64,000 bases of DNA, taken from Paracidovorax wautersii. Its GTDB lineage: Bacteria > Pseudomonadota > Gammaproteobacteria > Burkholderiales > Burkholderiaceae_C. This document shows, one piece after another, positions 26,499 to 34,412 of this stretch. Within the stretch, counting starts at the first letter, position 1. Each line of letters starts with the position of its first letter. The position numbers were made by a program, and so were the translations under genes. The DNA is taken from NCBI RefSeq assembly GCF_031453675.1, contig NZ_JAVIZX010000001.1, forward strand, positions 3,680,001 to 3,744,000, given 5' to 3'. The notes under the pieces were generated by a model. That model was not told the DNA's origin, did not search any database, and saw nothing but the letters and a program-made list of their open reading frames with translations.

Positions 26499-29198
26499 TC
26501 ACAGCTGGTGCGTCACCCACTTGAAGTCCGGATCCTCCGGATAGGCCTTCACTTCGAAGCCCAGCCGCCGCATCAGCTTGAGCATGCTGGGGTTGGCGGC
26601 CAGCACCAGGCCGTCGATCTCGGTCAGGCCGCGGTCGCGGGCCACGTCCATGATGCTCATCATCAGGCGCGAGCCCATGCCGCGGCCGTTGAAGTCGTCC
26701 GCCACCACCAGGGCGAACTCGCAGCTGGTCTGGTCCGGGTTGGTCACGTAGCGCGACACGCCGACGATGCGGTCCGTCTCCCGCGTTTCGCCGTCCGGCC
26801 CCACGGTGCGCTCGCGGTGCACGGCCACCAGGGCCATTTCGCGGTCGTAGTCGATGAGCGTGAAGCGCGCCAGCATGCTGGCCGGCAGCTCGGCGATCTG
26901 CGAGATGAAGCGGAAGTAGCGGCTCTCGGGCGACAGTTCGCGCACCAGCCGCTGCAGCATGTGGGCATCGTCCGGACGCACCGGGCGCACCAGGTATTCG
27001 CCGCCGCCGCGCATGGGCCACAGCTGCTCGTAGCGCGCCGGGTACGGCAGGATGGACAGGTGGCTGTACGAATGGCTGTCGCCCCGCCCGCCCGTGGCCT
27101 GCGCGGTGTTGCTGATGACGATGCGCGCGTCCACGGCCACGGCGCCCAACTCGTCGGCGATCAGCGGGTTGATGTCCATCTCGCGCAGCTGCGGCAACGC
27201 GCACACCATCTCGGACACGCGCAGCAGCACGTGCTCCAGCGCCTCCTGGTCCACGGCGGCCGCGCCGCGCCATTCGCCCAGCGTCTCGGCCACGCGGGAG
27301 CGTTCGATGAGCCGGCGCGCCAGGAACTGGTTGAGCGGCGGCAGTTCCATGGCCCGGTCGTCGATCAGCTCGATCATGGTGCCGCCGGCGCCGAAGGTGA
27401 TGACCGGGCCGAAGGGGTCGTCCGTCACCAGGCCGATGCAGATCTCGCGGCCCCGCCGGGCGCGCGCCATGTTCTGCACCGTCACGCCGTTGATGCGCGC
27501 GTCGGGCCGCAGCCGGGCCACGCGCTGCACCATGTCGGTATAGGCGTCGCGCGCTGCCGGGCCGGTGTGCAGGTTCAGCACCACGCCGCCCACGTCGGAC
27601 TTGTGGCTGATGTCGGGCGAGTCGATCTTGAGCGCCACCGGAAAGCCCAGCTGCGTGGCGATCATCATCGCCTCGTGCGCGGACCGCGCCAGGATGGTCT
27701 TGGTGACGGGAATGTGGAACGACGCCAGCAGCGTCTTGGATTCCATCTCGGTCAGCACATTGCGGCGCTCGGCCAGAACGCTTTCGATGACCAGCCGCGC
27801 ACCCTCGATATCGGGCTTGGCCAGGGCGGACAGCGGCGGCGGTGTCTGCTGCAGCAGCTGCTGGTTCTGGTAGAACGACGCGATGTTGCCGAAGGCGCCC
27901 ACGGCGGCCTCGGGCGTGCGGAAGTTGGGGATCTGCGCCGCGCGCAGGATCTCGCGCGCCGGCACCACGGACGTATCCCCCATCCAGCAGCACAGCAGCG
28001 GCTTGGCGCGCAGTCGGTTCACCTCCGCCAGCACGGTCGCCACCGCGGCCGCGTCGGTACCGGCCTTGGGCGAGAAGATGGCCAGCACGCCGTCGATCTG
28101 CCGGTCCTTGTTGGCGGCCTCGATGGCCAGGCGGTAGTGCTCGGGGCCGGCCTCTTCCGAGAGGTCGATCAGGTCCGCCAGCGAGGCCAGCGGCGGCAAT
28201 TGGGGCGCCAGGGCCGCTGCTGCATCGGGCGAGAGCCGGCCGAGGTCCAGCAGGATCTCGTTCACCCAGTCGGCGGCCAGCACGCCCGGGCCGCCGCCGT
28301 TGGTGACGATGGCCAGGCGCCGGCCCACCGGGCGGTAGCGCGAGGCCAGGCACTTGGCGGCCGAGAACAACTCGACGAAGGAGCGCACCCGCACCGCACC
28401 GGCGCGCCGCAGGGCCGCGTCGAAGACATCGTCGCTGCCGACGATGGTGCCGCTGTGCGTCTGCGCCGCCTCGTTGCCAGCCGGCTTGCGTCCGGCCTTG
28501 AGCACCACCACCGGCTTGGCGTTGGCCGCCGAGCGCAAGGCGCTCATGAAGCGGCGCGCGTTCACGATGCCCTCCATGTAGACCACGATGCTCTGCGTGC
28601 GGCCGTCGTTGGCCAGGAAGTCCAGCACCTGCGACAGATCCACATCAGTGTTCGGGCCCAGAGACACCACGGTCGAGAAGCCCACCGCATTGTTGTTGGC
28701 CCAGTCGAGGATGGACGAGGTGAGCGCGCCGGACTGGCACACCAGGGCCAGCGAGCCGTCGCGCGCCAGCGGCCCCGCCGCGCTGGCGTTGAGCTGCAGG
28801 TGCGGCCGCTGCAGGCCCAGCGAATTAGGCCCCAGCAGGTGCACGCCCTCGCGCCGGGCGATCTTCTTGAGCCGGGCGGCATGCTCGGCATCCAGGCCGT
28901 TGGACAGCACCAGGGCCGCGCGGCAGTTGATGCGGCCGGCCACTTCCAGCGCGGCGATGGTGTCCTCGGGCGGGAGCGCGATCACGGCCAGATCGGCGCG
29001 GGTCTGCGCCAGATCGGCCAGCGTGCCCGTGGTATGGATGTCCAGGAACTGCAGCGAGCCCTGGAACGGCTGGGCGCCCAGCGCATCGTGCAGGGCCCGG
29101 GCGCAGGACGTGAGGGCAGCGGGTTCGTCCGGCCGGCCTGCCAGGACCACGACGGAGCGTGGCGCGAACAAGGGCGTGAGGTAGTGCTTGTCCATCAT
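26499..29198 (-). CDS. patZ: Pat/PatZ-type protein lysine acetyltransferase (ADP-forming acyl-CoA synthetase-like plus GNAT)
   Basis: The 899-residue protein has a CoA-binding Rossmann domain (about 8-130, with GPNSLGLQRP), a succinyl-CoA-ligase-like domain (about 150-300, with AAQTHSGTIVGSDD) and a second one to about 470, an ATP-grasp domain (about 490-710, with FPVALKIDSPDISHKSDVGG) and a C-terminal GNAT domain (about 730-899, with NGRGMGSRLMMSIMD as the acetyl-CoA loop). This is the architecture of Salmonella Pat and E. coli PatZ, which acetylate and inactivate acetyl-CoA synthetase and other enzymes. A start at the adjacent ATG (29195) is equally possible. It probably tunes acetyl-CoA metabolism. 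Confidence 0.93.
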   Translation of the reverse strand: MMDKHYLTPLFAPRSVVVLAGRPDEPAALTSCARALHDALGAQPFQGSLQFLDIHTTGTLADLAQTRADLAVIALPPEDTIAALEVAGRINCRAALVLSNGLDAEHAARLKKIARREGVHLLGPNSLGLQRPHLQLNASAAGPLARDGSLALVCQSGALTSSILDWANNNAVGFSTVVSLGPNTDVDLSQVLDFLANDGRTQSIVVYMEGIVNARRFMSALRSAANAKPVVVLKAGRKPAGNEAAQTHSGTIVGSDDVFDAALRRAGAVRVRSFVELFSAAKCLASRYRPVGRRLAIVTNGGGPGVLAADWVNEILLDLGRLSPDAAAALAPQLPPLASLADLIDLSEEAGPEHYRLAIEAANKDRQIDGVLAIFSPKAGTDAAAVATVLAEVNRLRAKPLLCCWMGDTSVVPAREILRAAQIPNFRTPEAAVGAFGNIASFYQNQQLLQQTPPPLSALAKPDIEGARLVIESVLAERRNVLTEMESKTLLASFHIPVTKTILARSAHEAMMIATQLGFPVALKIDSPDISHKSDVGGVVLNLHTGPAARDAYTDMVQRVARLRPDARINGVTVQNMARARRGREICIGLVTDDPFGPVITFGAGGTMIELIDDRAMELPPLNQFLARRLIERSRVAETLGEWRGAAAVDQEALEHVLLRVSEMVCALPQLREMDINPLIADELGAVAVDARIVISNTAQATGGRGDSHSYSHLSILPYPARYEQLWPMRGGGEYLVRPVRPDDAHMLQRLVRELSPESRYFRFISQIAELPASMLARFTLIDYDREMALVAVHRERTVGPDGETRETDRIVGVSRYVTNPDQTSCEFALVVADDFNGRGMGSRLMMSIMDVARDRGLTEIDGLVLAANPSMLKLMRRLGFEVKAYPEDPDFKWVTHQL

Positions 29199-29322
29199 GC
29201 GAAGGCGGTCCAGGGGGAGCGGTCAGTGGGCATGCTGCCGATTCTCCGGCATAGCCCGGCCGCTGGCGAGGCCGGTGGCCGCGCCGCGCTTGCTCTGCGT
29301 CAGCGCACGGGGCCGTGCCAGT

Positions 29323-30708
29323 TTACGGCACCAGGGGATGGACGGTGGAGCGCAGGGTCTGCACCACGGCCAGCGCGGTGGCCAGCGCCGCCCCCCGGTG
29401 GCGCTGGGTGAAGGCCACGGCCTGCTGCTGCAGTGCCGCTTGGCGCGGCGCGTCCAGCACCAGGGCCGTGGCGGCGGCGATGCCTTCGTCCATGCCGGGA
29501 ACGCGCTGCGCAACGCCCTCGTCCTCGGCCAGGCGGGCCGCCTCGGCGAAGTTGAAGGTGTGCGGGCCCATCACCACCGGACAGCCGCAGGCCGCGGCTT
29601 CGATCAGGTTCTGGCCGCCCAGCGGCTCGAAGCTGCCGCCCAGCAGGGCCGCATGGGCCATGCCGTAGTACAGCGCCATCTCGCCCAAAGAGTCGCCTAG
29701 CCACACGTCCGCCTCCGGGGGCGCGTCCGTCCAGGTGGAGCGGCGCGCCACGCGCAGCCCGGCTTCTTCCAGCAGACGCTGCACCTCATCGAAGCGCTGC
29801 GGGTGCCGGGGCACGATGAGCCATTGGACGGGACTGGCGGAGCCATTCACTCCTTTATTAATAGCGCCCTGCGCTTGATCCACGGGCGCTAGAGGCCATT
29901 TTTGCTTGAAACTCTCGATCCAGAGCGCTTCCTCGCCCTCCCGGCTGCTGGCGAACAGCACCACCGGGCGGCGGCTGGCCTCGCGCCAGGCGCGGCCCTG
30001 CGCCAGCGCGGCGGCATCGGGCACCACGTCGAACTTGAGGTTGCCGAACACGCCGCGCACCGGCGCACCCACGGCGCGCAGCCCTTCGGCGTCCGCGTCG
30101 GTCTGCGCCCACACCGAGGCCAGCCCCGCGTAGGCCGGCCGCGACAGCCAGGACAGCCGCAGCGCGCCGTCGCGCGACTTGGCGTTCAGCCGGGCATTGG
30201 CCAGTACCAGCGGAATGCCGCGGTCGCCGCAGCCTGCCACCAGGTTGGGCCAGATCTCGGTTTCCATCAGCACGCCGATCACGGGATGGAAGCGGTCCAG
30301 GAACCGCTCCACCGCACCGGGCGTATCCCAGGGCTGCCAGACCTGCACATCGCCCGGCTGCAGCAGCTTGGCGCCCTCGGCCCGGCCGGTGGCCGTGCCG
30401 TGCGTGAGCAGCAGCCGCATGGCGGGCAGCAGCGCCCGCAGTTCCTTCAGCAAGATGGCGGCCGCGCGGGTCTCTCCCAGCGAAACCGCGTGGATCCACA
30501 CGAAGCCGCCCGCGTCCTCATCGGGCGGCGCCACGCTGTCCAGCGCGGCGGCGTAGTGCCCGAAGCGCTCGGGCACGGCATGGGCGTAGCCCGGCTCGGT
30601 GCGCGCGCGGCGCGCCAGCTTGCGCCGCAGCAGCGGCTGGGCAGCCCAGAGCGCCGCCGAATAGGCGGCCAGCGCCAGTCGTTCCATGGTGGTGGGGTGT
30701 TCTTCCAT
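29323..30708 (-). CDS. waaA: 3-deoxy-D-manno-octulosonic acid transferase
   Basis: The protein of about 461 residues has an N-terminal membrane-anchoring helix and a GT-B fold, with the motifs WIHAVSLGETRAA, GVLMETEIWPNL and GGSFEPLGGQNLIEAAACG. It adds Kdo to lipid A precursors at the inner membrane. In the loop between strands where family members have a short connection, it carries an insertion of about 18 residues (FKQKWPLAPVDQAQGAINKG) encoded by a palindromic repeat. The start at 30708 or 30687 (MERLALAAYSAALW) is uncertain. It lies 46 bp after a phosphohexomutase gene. Confidence 0.92.
   Translation of the reverse strand: MEEHPTTMERLALAAYSAALWAAQPLLRRKLARRARTEPGYAHAVPERFGHYAAALDSVAPPDEDAGGFVWIHAVSLGETRAAAILLKELRALLPAMRLLLTHGTATGRAEGAKLLQPGDVQVWQPWDTPGAVERFLDRFHPVIGVLMETEIWPNLVAGCGDRGIPLVLANARLNAKSRDGALRLSWLSRPAYAGLASVWAQTDADAEGLRAVGAPVRGVFGNLKFDVVPDAAALAQGRAWREASRRPVVLFASSREGEEALWIESFKQKWPLAPVDQAQGAINKGVNGSASPVQWLIVPRHPQRFDEVQRLLEEAGLRVARRSTWTDAPPEADVWLGDSLGEMALYYGMAHAALLGGSFEPLGGQNLIEAAACGCPVVMGPHTFNFAEAARLAEDEGVAQRVPGMDEGIAAATALVLDAPRQAALQQQAVAFTQRHRGAALATALAVVQTLRSTVHPLVP
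29851..29912 (+). repeat. Dispersed palindromic element, copy 6 (inside waaA)
   Basis: TTATTAATAGCGCCCTGCGC, then TTGATCCACGGGCGCTAGAG and GCCATTTTTGCTTGAAA, lies wholly inside waaA. Read on the gene strand it encodes FKQKWPLAPVDQAQGAIN with no stop. It is the closest relative of copy 11 in pgeF. Confidence 0.9.
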
Positions 30709-30754
30709 GGGCAGGCCGGTTGCCCGCCCGGTCGTGTCGCTGGGCGGTGGCGCC

Positions 30755-32143
30755 TCAGTGGGCCGCACTGCCCACCTTGGCGCCCGGCTTCACCCGCTCC
30801 AGCAGCGCCAGCATGGCGGCTTCGATGCGGTGCAGGGCTTCAGCCGTGTGCCCTTCGAAGCGCAGCACCAGCACCGGCGTGGTGTTGCTGGCGCGGATCA
30901 GCCCGAAGCCGTCCGGCCAGTCCACGCGCAGGCCATCGATGGTGCTGATCTGGGCCGGCGCGGCAAAGGACTCGCCCGCCAGCGCCTGCAACTCGGCGGT
31001 CAGGCGGTGGGGTTCGCCCTCTTCGCAGGTCACGTTCAGCTCGGGGGTCGAGTGGCTGGTCGGCAGCGCGTTCAGCACGGCGCCCGGGTCGCTTTCGCGG
31101 CTCAGGATCTCCAGCAGGCGGCAGCCGGCGTAGGTGCCGTCGTCGAAACCGAACCAGCGCTCCTTGAAGAAGATGTGGCCGCTCATCTCGCCGCCCAGGG
31201 GCGAGTCGAGCTCCTTCATGCGCGCCTTGATGAGCGAATGGCCCGTCTTGAACATCACCGGGGTGCCGCCGGCCTCGGCGATGGCAGGGGCAAGGCGCTG
31301 CGTGCACTTCACGTCGAACAGGATGGAGCCGCCCGGCACGCGGGAGAGCACGTCCTTGGCGAACAGCATCATCTGGCGGTCGGGGAAGATGTTCTGGCCG
31401 TCCTTGGTGACGATGCCCAGACGGTCGCCGTCGCCGTCGAAGGCCAGGCCCAGTTCGGCGTCGCTCGACTGCAGCGTGGCGATCAGGTCGCGCAGGTTCT
31501 CGGGCTTGCTGGGGTCGGGATGGTGGTTTGGGAAGTTGCCGTCCACCTCGGAGAACAGCTCAATCACCTCGCAGCCCAGCGCGCGGAAGATGCCGGGGGC
31601 CGAGGCGCCGGCGATGCCGTTGCCGCTGTCCACCACGACCTTCATCGGGCGCTCCAGCTTCACGTCGCCGACGATGCGGGCCACGTAATCCTGCAGCACA
31701 TCGGCTTGGCGGACCTTGCCGCCGGGCACCAGTTGCCAGCTTTCCTCTTCCATCGTGCGGCGCAAGGCCTGGATTTCGTCGCCGTAGATGGCGCGGCCGG
31801 CCAGCACCATCTTGAAGCCGTTGTAATCCTTGGGGTTGTGGCTGCCCGTCACCTGGATGCCGCTCTGGCACAGCGTGTGGGCCGCGAAGTACAGCATGGG
31901 CGTGGTCACGGCACCGATGTCGATCACTTCGATGCCGGCGTCGACCAGGCCTTCGATCAGCGCGGCGGACAACGAAGGTCCCGAAAGACGTCCATCGCGG
32001 CCTACCGCCACCACGGACTGGCCTTCAGCCCGCGCCGCGGTACCAAACGCCCGTCCGAGGCCACGGGCCACGTCTTCATTCAGAGTGCTCGGCACGATGC
32101 CGCGGATGTCGTAGGCCTTGAAGATCGCAGGAGTCGGTTGCAC
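30755..32143 (-). CDS. algC: Phosphomannomutase/phosphoglucomutase
   Basis: The 462-residue alpha-D-phosphohexomutase interconverts hexose 1- and 6-phosphates for LPS or exopolysaccharide precursors. It has the phosphoserine loop VTGSHNPKDYNGFKM, the metal loop AFDGDGDRLGIV, the sugar loop GGEMSGHIFFKE and the phosphate loop RASNTTPVLVLRFEG. The GTG at 32143 is preferred because AAGGA sits eight bases upstream and the protein then starts at the conserved PAIFKAYDIRG; an upstream frame extends to 32176 without support. It is read with waaA. A 700-bp gap with small RNAs lies upstream. Confidence 0.94.
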   Translation of the reverse strand: MQPTPAIFKAYDIRGIVPSTLNEDVARGLGRAFGTAARAEGQSVVAVGRDGRLSGPSLSAALIEGLVDAGIEVIDIGAVTTPMLYFAAHTLCQSGIQVTGSHNPKDYNGFKMVLAGRAIYGDEIQALRRTMEEESWQLVPGGKVRQADVLQDYVARIVGDVKLERPMKVVVDSGNGIAGASAPGIFRALGCEVIELFSEVDGNFPNHHPDPSKPENLRDLIATLQSSDAELGLAFDGDGDRLGIVTKDGQNIFPDRQMMLFAKDVLSRVPGGSILFDVKCTQRLAPAIAEAGGTPVMFKTGHSLIKARMKELDSPLGGEMSGHIFFKERWFGFDDGTYAGCRLLEILSRESDPGAVLNALPTSHSTPELNVTCEEGEPHRLTAELQALAGESFAAPAQISTIDGLRVDWPDGFGLIRASNTTPVLVLRFEGHTAEALHRIEAAMLALLERVKPGAKVGSAAH

Positions 32144-32431
32144 GAGAAATCCTTCTGGTTGGGAGAGCGGCAGCACAGCCGGTCAGTGAAGAGGTGCCGC
32201 ATCGTCCGTGGCAATAGCGGGTATACCCGAAGAGGCATGAGGCTGCGGCATTGTAGGAGACGCCCACAGGCGGCGCCGTTCGGCAGCGTAGGCCAATGCC
32301 GCATTCGGCAGCCCCCCGCAGCGGCTCTGGCATCACAAGCGGCTTGCACACGCGGCGCTCCGCACTTCGGCGCTATTTCCGCCGATTCCGCACGCCGGCA
32401 CCCATGCCCCGCGGGGAGGGATACGATGGCT
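32144..32431. other. Intergenic region between algC and the small-RNA array
   Basis: This stretch has no convincing gene. It should contain the leftward algC promoter. Near its right end, GGGATACGATGG (TACGAT at 32422-32427) is a possible -10 element for the first small RNA, which would start about 32432. No repeat copy or known riboswitch was recognised. Confidence 0.5.
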
Positions 32432-32510
32432 CCCGTCGGTACCTCGTGCCGACACCCTCCCTTTGCTCGACGAGCAAATTTGGCCCGCCCCGTGCGGGCC
32501 TTTCTTTTTA
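32432..32510 (+). ncRNA. Candidate small RNA, unit 1 of a tandem array
   Basis: About 79 nt fold into three hairpins. Stem 1 is GTCGGTAC/GTGCCGAC with a CTC loop (32435-32453). Then comes a C-rich single strand ACACCCTCCC. Stem 2 is TTTGCT/AGCAAA (32462-32478). The terminator stem GGCCCGC/GCGGGCC (32482-32500) is followed by TTTCTTTTTA. The same plan, with different bases but paired stems, recurs twice downstream. Transcription from left to right is inferred from the terminator polarity. Confidence 0.75.
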
Positions 32511-32553
32511 GGGCGCTTGTCCTACAGGTGGCGCCAGGGCGGGCGGCGCATTT

Positions 32554-32636
32554 TCAGCACGCCGACGTGTCGGCACTCCCTCTCTTGCGGCTGTGTCCGC
32601 AGGTTCGGCCCGCGCCTGTCGCGGGCCTTCTTTTGG
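32554..32636 (+). ncRNA. Candidate small RNA, unit 2 of a tandem array
   Basis: Three hairpins in the same order as unit 1: stem 1 GCCGAC/GTCGGC (32561-32574), a C-rich linker ACTCCCTCTC, stem 2 TGCGG/CCGCA (32586-32601), and a terminator GGCCCGCG/CGCGGGCC (32607-32627) followed by TTCTTTTGG. Stem bases differ from units 1 and 3 but pairing is kept. The ACTCCCTCTC linker is complementary to purine-rich ribosome-binding sites. Confidence 0.75.
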
Positions 32637-32675
32637 GATCGGCTCCTACGGCCAGCCCGCTCGCCCCATCGCACA

Positions 32676-32751
32676 CTGGAGCTGCCGATGTCCATCGGTG
32701 ACCCTCGTGACCATCGCGAGTTCAGCCCGCCGTGAAGGTGGGCTTTTTTTG
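32676..32751 (+). ncRNA. Candidate small RNA, unit 3 of a tandem array
   Basis: The third unit has stem 1 CCGATG/CATCGG (32685-32698), a linker TGACCCTCG that overlaps the next stem, stem 2 CTCGTG/CGCGAG (32704-32720, one G-U pair), and a terminator AGCCCGCC/GGTGGGCT (32724-32744) followed by seven T. Unit 3 keeps the plan with a shorter linker. A 74-codon reading frame starts 112 bp downstream, so this terminator also insulates it. Confidence 0.75.
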
Positions 32752-32862
32752 CGCTGTGCGCGCACCTACCCGTTCCCAGCGCGGCGTCCCACGGCTTGGA
32801 GGGTGCAGAGGGGGCCGAATGGGTTATCCACAATCCCCTCTTTTCTTACAAGGATCGCCCCC

Positions 32863-33087
32863 ATGGCCACCGACCCCAAAGACCATCCCGTCCACGCCGT
32901 TCCCGACGAGCTCCCCCGCCCGCCGGGAGATCTGCCGCCATCGAGCGAGCCGCCCGGCCAACCGGTTCCGCCGGCTCCAGCACCCGCACCGCAGCCCGGT
33001 CTGGCATCGCCCGCCGGCCCGAACCCCTACTCCGGCGAGGTCGAGAACGAAGCCGCAGACCCGGTAGGCGCGCCGCCTCGGCTGTGA
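32863..33087 (+). CDS. Small proline-rich hypothetical protein
   Basis: The 74-codon frame starts ATGGCCACCGACCCC with AAGGA nine bases upstream. The product (MATDPKDHPVHAVPDELPRP...) is about one-third proline, has no hydrophobic segment and no Cys, and ends GAPPRL. It should be disordered and cytoplasmic. It is not recognised as any known family. The good ribosome-binding site and clean start after the small-RNA array support translation; composition in GC-rich DNA argues for caution. Confidence 0.5.
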   Translation: MATDPKDHPVHAVPDELPRPPGDLPPSSEPPGQPVPPAPAPAPQPGLASPAGPNPYSGEVENEAADPVGAPPRL

Positions 33088-33371
33088 GGGTCCCCGCCGG
33101 CTGATCGCCAGGCGCTCAACGTCCAGACCGCAGTCCAACGCTCCGAGCGCGTCCGTACGTTCTCTCGGAAAGCAGGACACCTCGCTCCAGGCTGCCGGGC
33201 AATGTCCCTCGCCGGGAGGCGTAGAGCGCTGCCTGAGATAATCGGGGCCTTCGCCGCTGCTGACAGGCTGCCTTCTGGCGCCTGCCCACCCACCACCGAC
33301 CGCCATGGCCCTCGCCTCCTGCGATGGGCATGGCACCGGGGCAGCGCCCCGACCCGGACCCGAGATTGACC

Positions 33372-34412
33372 ATGGCGCCGAACCCCGCGCAACCCCAGGC
33401 CTATGCCGACCCGCACAGCCCCTGGCGCATGTCTGTTGCGCCCATGATGGACTGGACTGACCGGCACTGCCGTTATCTGCACCGGCTGCTCACGCAGCGC
33501 ACCTTGCTCTATACCGAGATGGTGACGACTGGCGCGCTCATCCATGGTGATGTGGAGCGGCATCTGCGCTTTTCCGTGGACGAGCACCCCGTGGCGCTGC
33601 AGCTCGGGGGCAGCGAGCCGTCCGATCTGGCGCAGGCCGCCCGGCTCGGCGCGCAATGGGGCTACGACGAGATCAACCTCAATTGCGGCTGCCCTAGCGA
33701 GCGGGTGCAGCGCGGCGCGTTCGGCGCTTGCCTGATGAACGAGCCGCAGCTGGTCGCCGACGGCGTGAAGGCCATGGTGGATGTGGTCGACGTGCCAGTC
33801 ACGGTCAAGCACCGCATCGGCATCGACAAGAACGAGGACTATGGGTTCGTCCGCGACTTCATCGGCACGGTGGCCGAAGCGGGTTGCCAGGTCTTCATCG
33901 TGCATGCACGCAATGCCTGGCTCAAGGGCCTCTCTCCCAAGGAGAACCGCGAGATTCCACCGTTGCGCTACGGCACCGTGGGCCAGCTCAAGCAGGACTT
34001 TCCGCACCTGACCATTGCCATCAACGGAGGCATTGCCACGGACGAGGTGGTGCTCGAACAGCTGGCACAGGTGGACGGCGTGATGGTGGGGCGCGAGGCC
34101 TACCACAACCCCTGGTGGCTGGCCCGGTGGGACCGCCTGTTCTACGGCGCTCCGGACAACGCCCTCACCCGGGACGAGGTCGAGGCGCGCATGGTGGATT
34201 ACATGGAGCGGGAGGCGGCCCAGCACGGCACCCACTGGTATGCCATCGCCCGGCACATGCTGGGGCTGCGCCATGGGCTGCCCGGCGCCCGGCGCTGGCG
34301 TCAGGTGTGGAGCGACCACCGCCTCAAGCACCTGCCCGCGCGCGAGGTGGCCGCCCACGCGCGTGGCGCGCTGGCGCCGCAGCGCCCCGAACCGCTCACC
34401 GCAGACGCTTGA
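33372..34412 (+). CDS. dusA: tRNA-dihydrouridine(20/20a) synthase
   Basis: The 346-residue flavoenzyme reduces uridine to dihydrouridine at tRNA positions 20/20a. DusA hallmarks are all present: RMSVAPMMDWTDRHCRY, LLYTEMVTTGALIHG, YDEINLNCGCPSERVQ with the catalytic Cys, GLSPKENREIPPL and VDGVMVGREAYHNPW. The ATG at 33372 is used; an upstream start at 33324 adds a Pro/Asp leader. The 284-bp gap before it contains no clear gene, with GATAAT near 33238 as a possible -10 element. Its 3' end overlaps the end of the convergent GGDEF/EAL gene by 17 bp. Confidence 0.95.
   Translation: MAPNPAQPQAYADPHSPWRMSVAPMMDWTDRHCRYLHRLLTQRTLLYTEMVTTGALIHGDVERHLRFSVDEHPVALQLGGSEPSDLAQAARLGAQWGYDEINLNCGCPSERVQRGAFGACLMNEPQLVADGVKAMVDVVDVPVTVKHRIGIDKNEDYGFVRDFIGTVAEAGCQVFIVHARNAWLKGLSPKENREIPPLRYGTVGQLKQDFPHLTIAINGGIATDEVVLEQLAQVDGVMVGREAYHNPWWLARWDRLFYGAPDNALTRDEVEARMVDYMEREAAQHGTHWYAIARHMLGLRHGLPGARRWRQVWSDHRLKHLPAREVAAHARGALAPQRPEPLTADA

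Noticed and set aside
26508-29411. A 967-codon plus-strand frame opposite the patZ gene
   Set aside because: The minus-strand gene has clear CoA-binding, ATP-grasp and GNAT domains; the opposite frame has only low-complexity His/Arg/Ala sequence.
33088-33371. Possible gene in the gap before dusA
   Set aside because: No frame with a good start or family match; only a weak GATAAT promoter-like site was seen.
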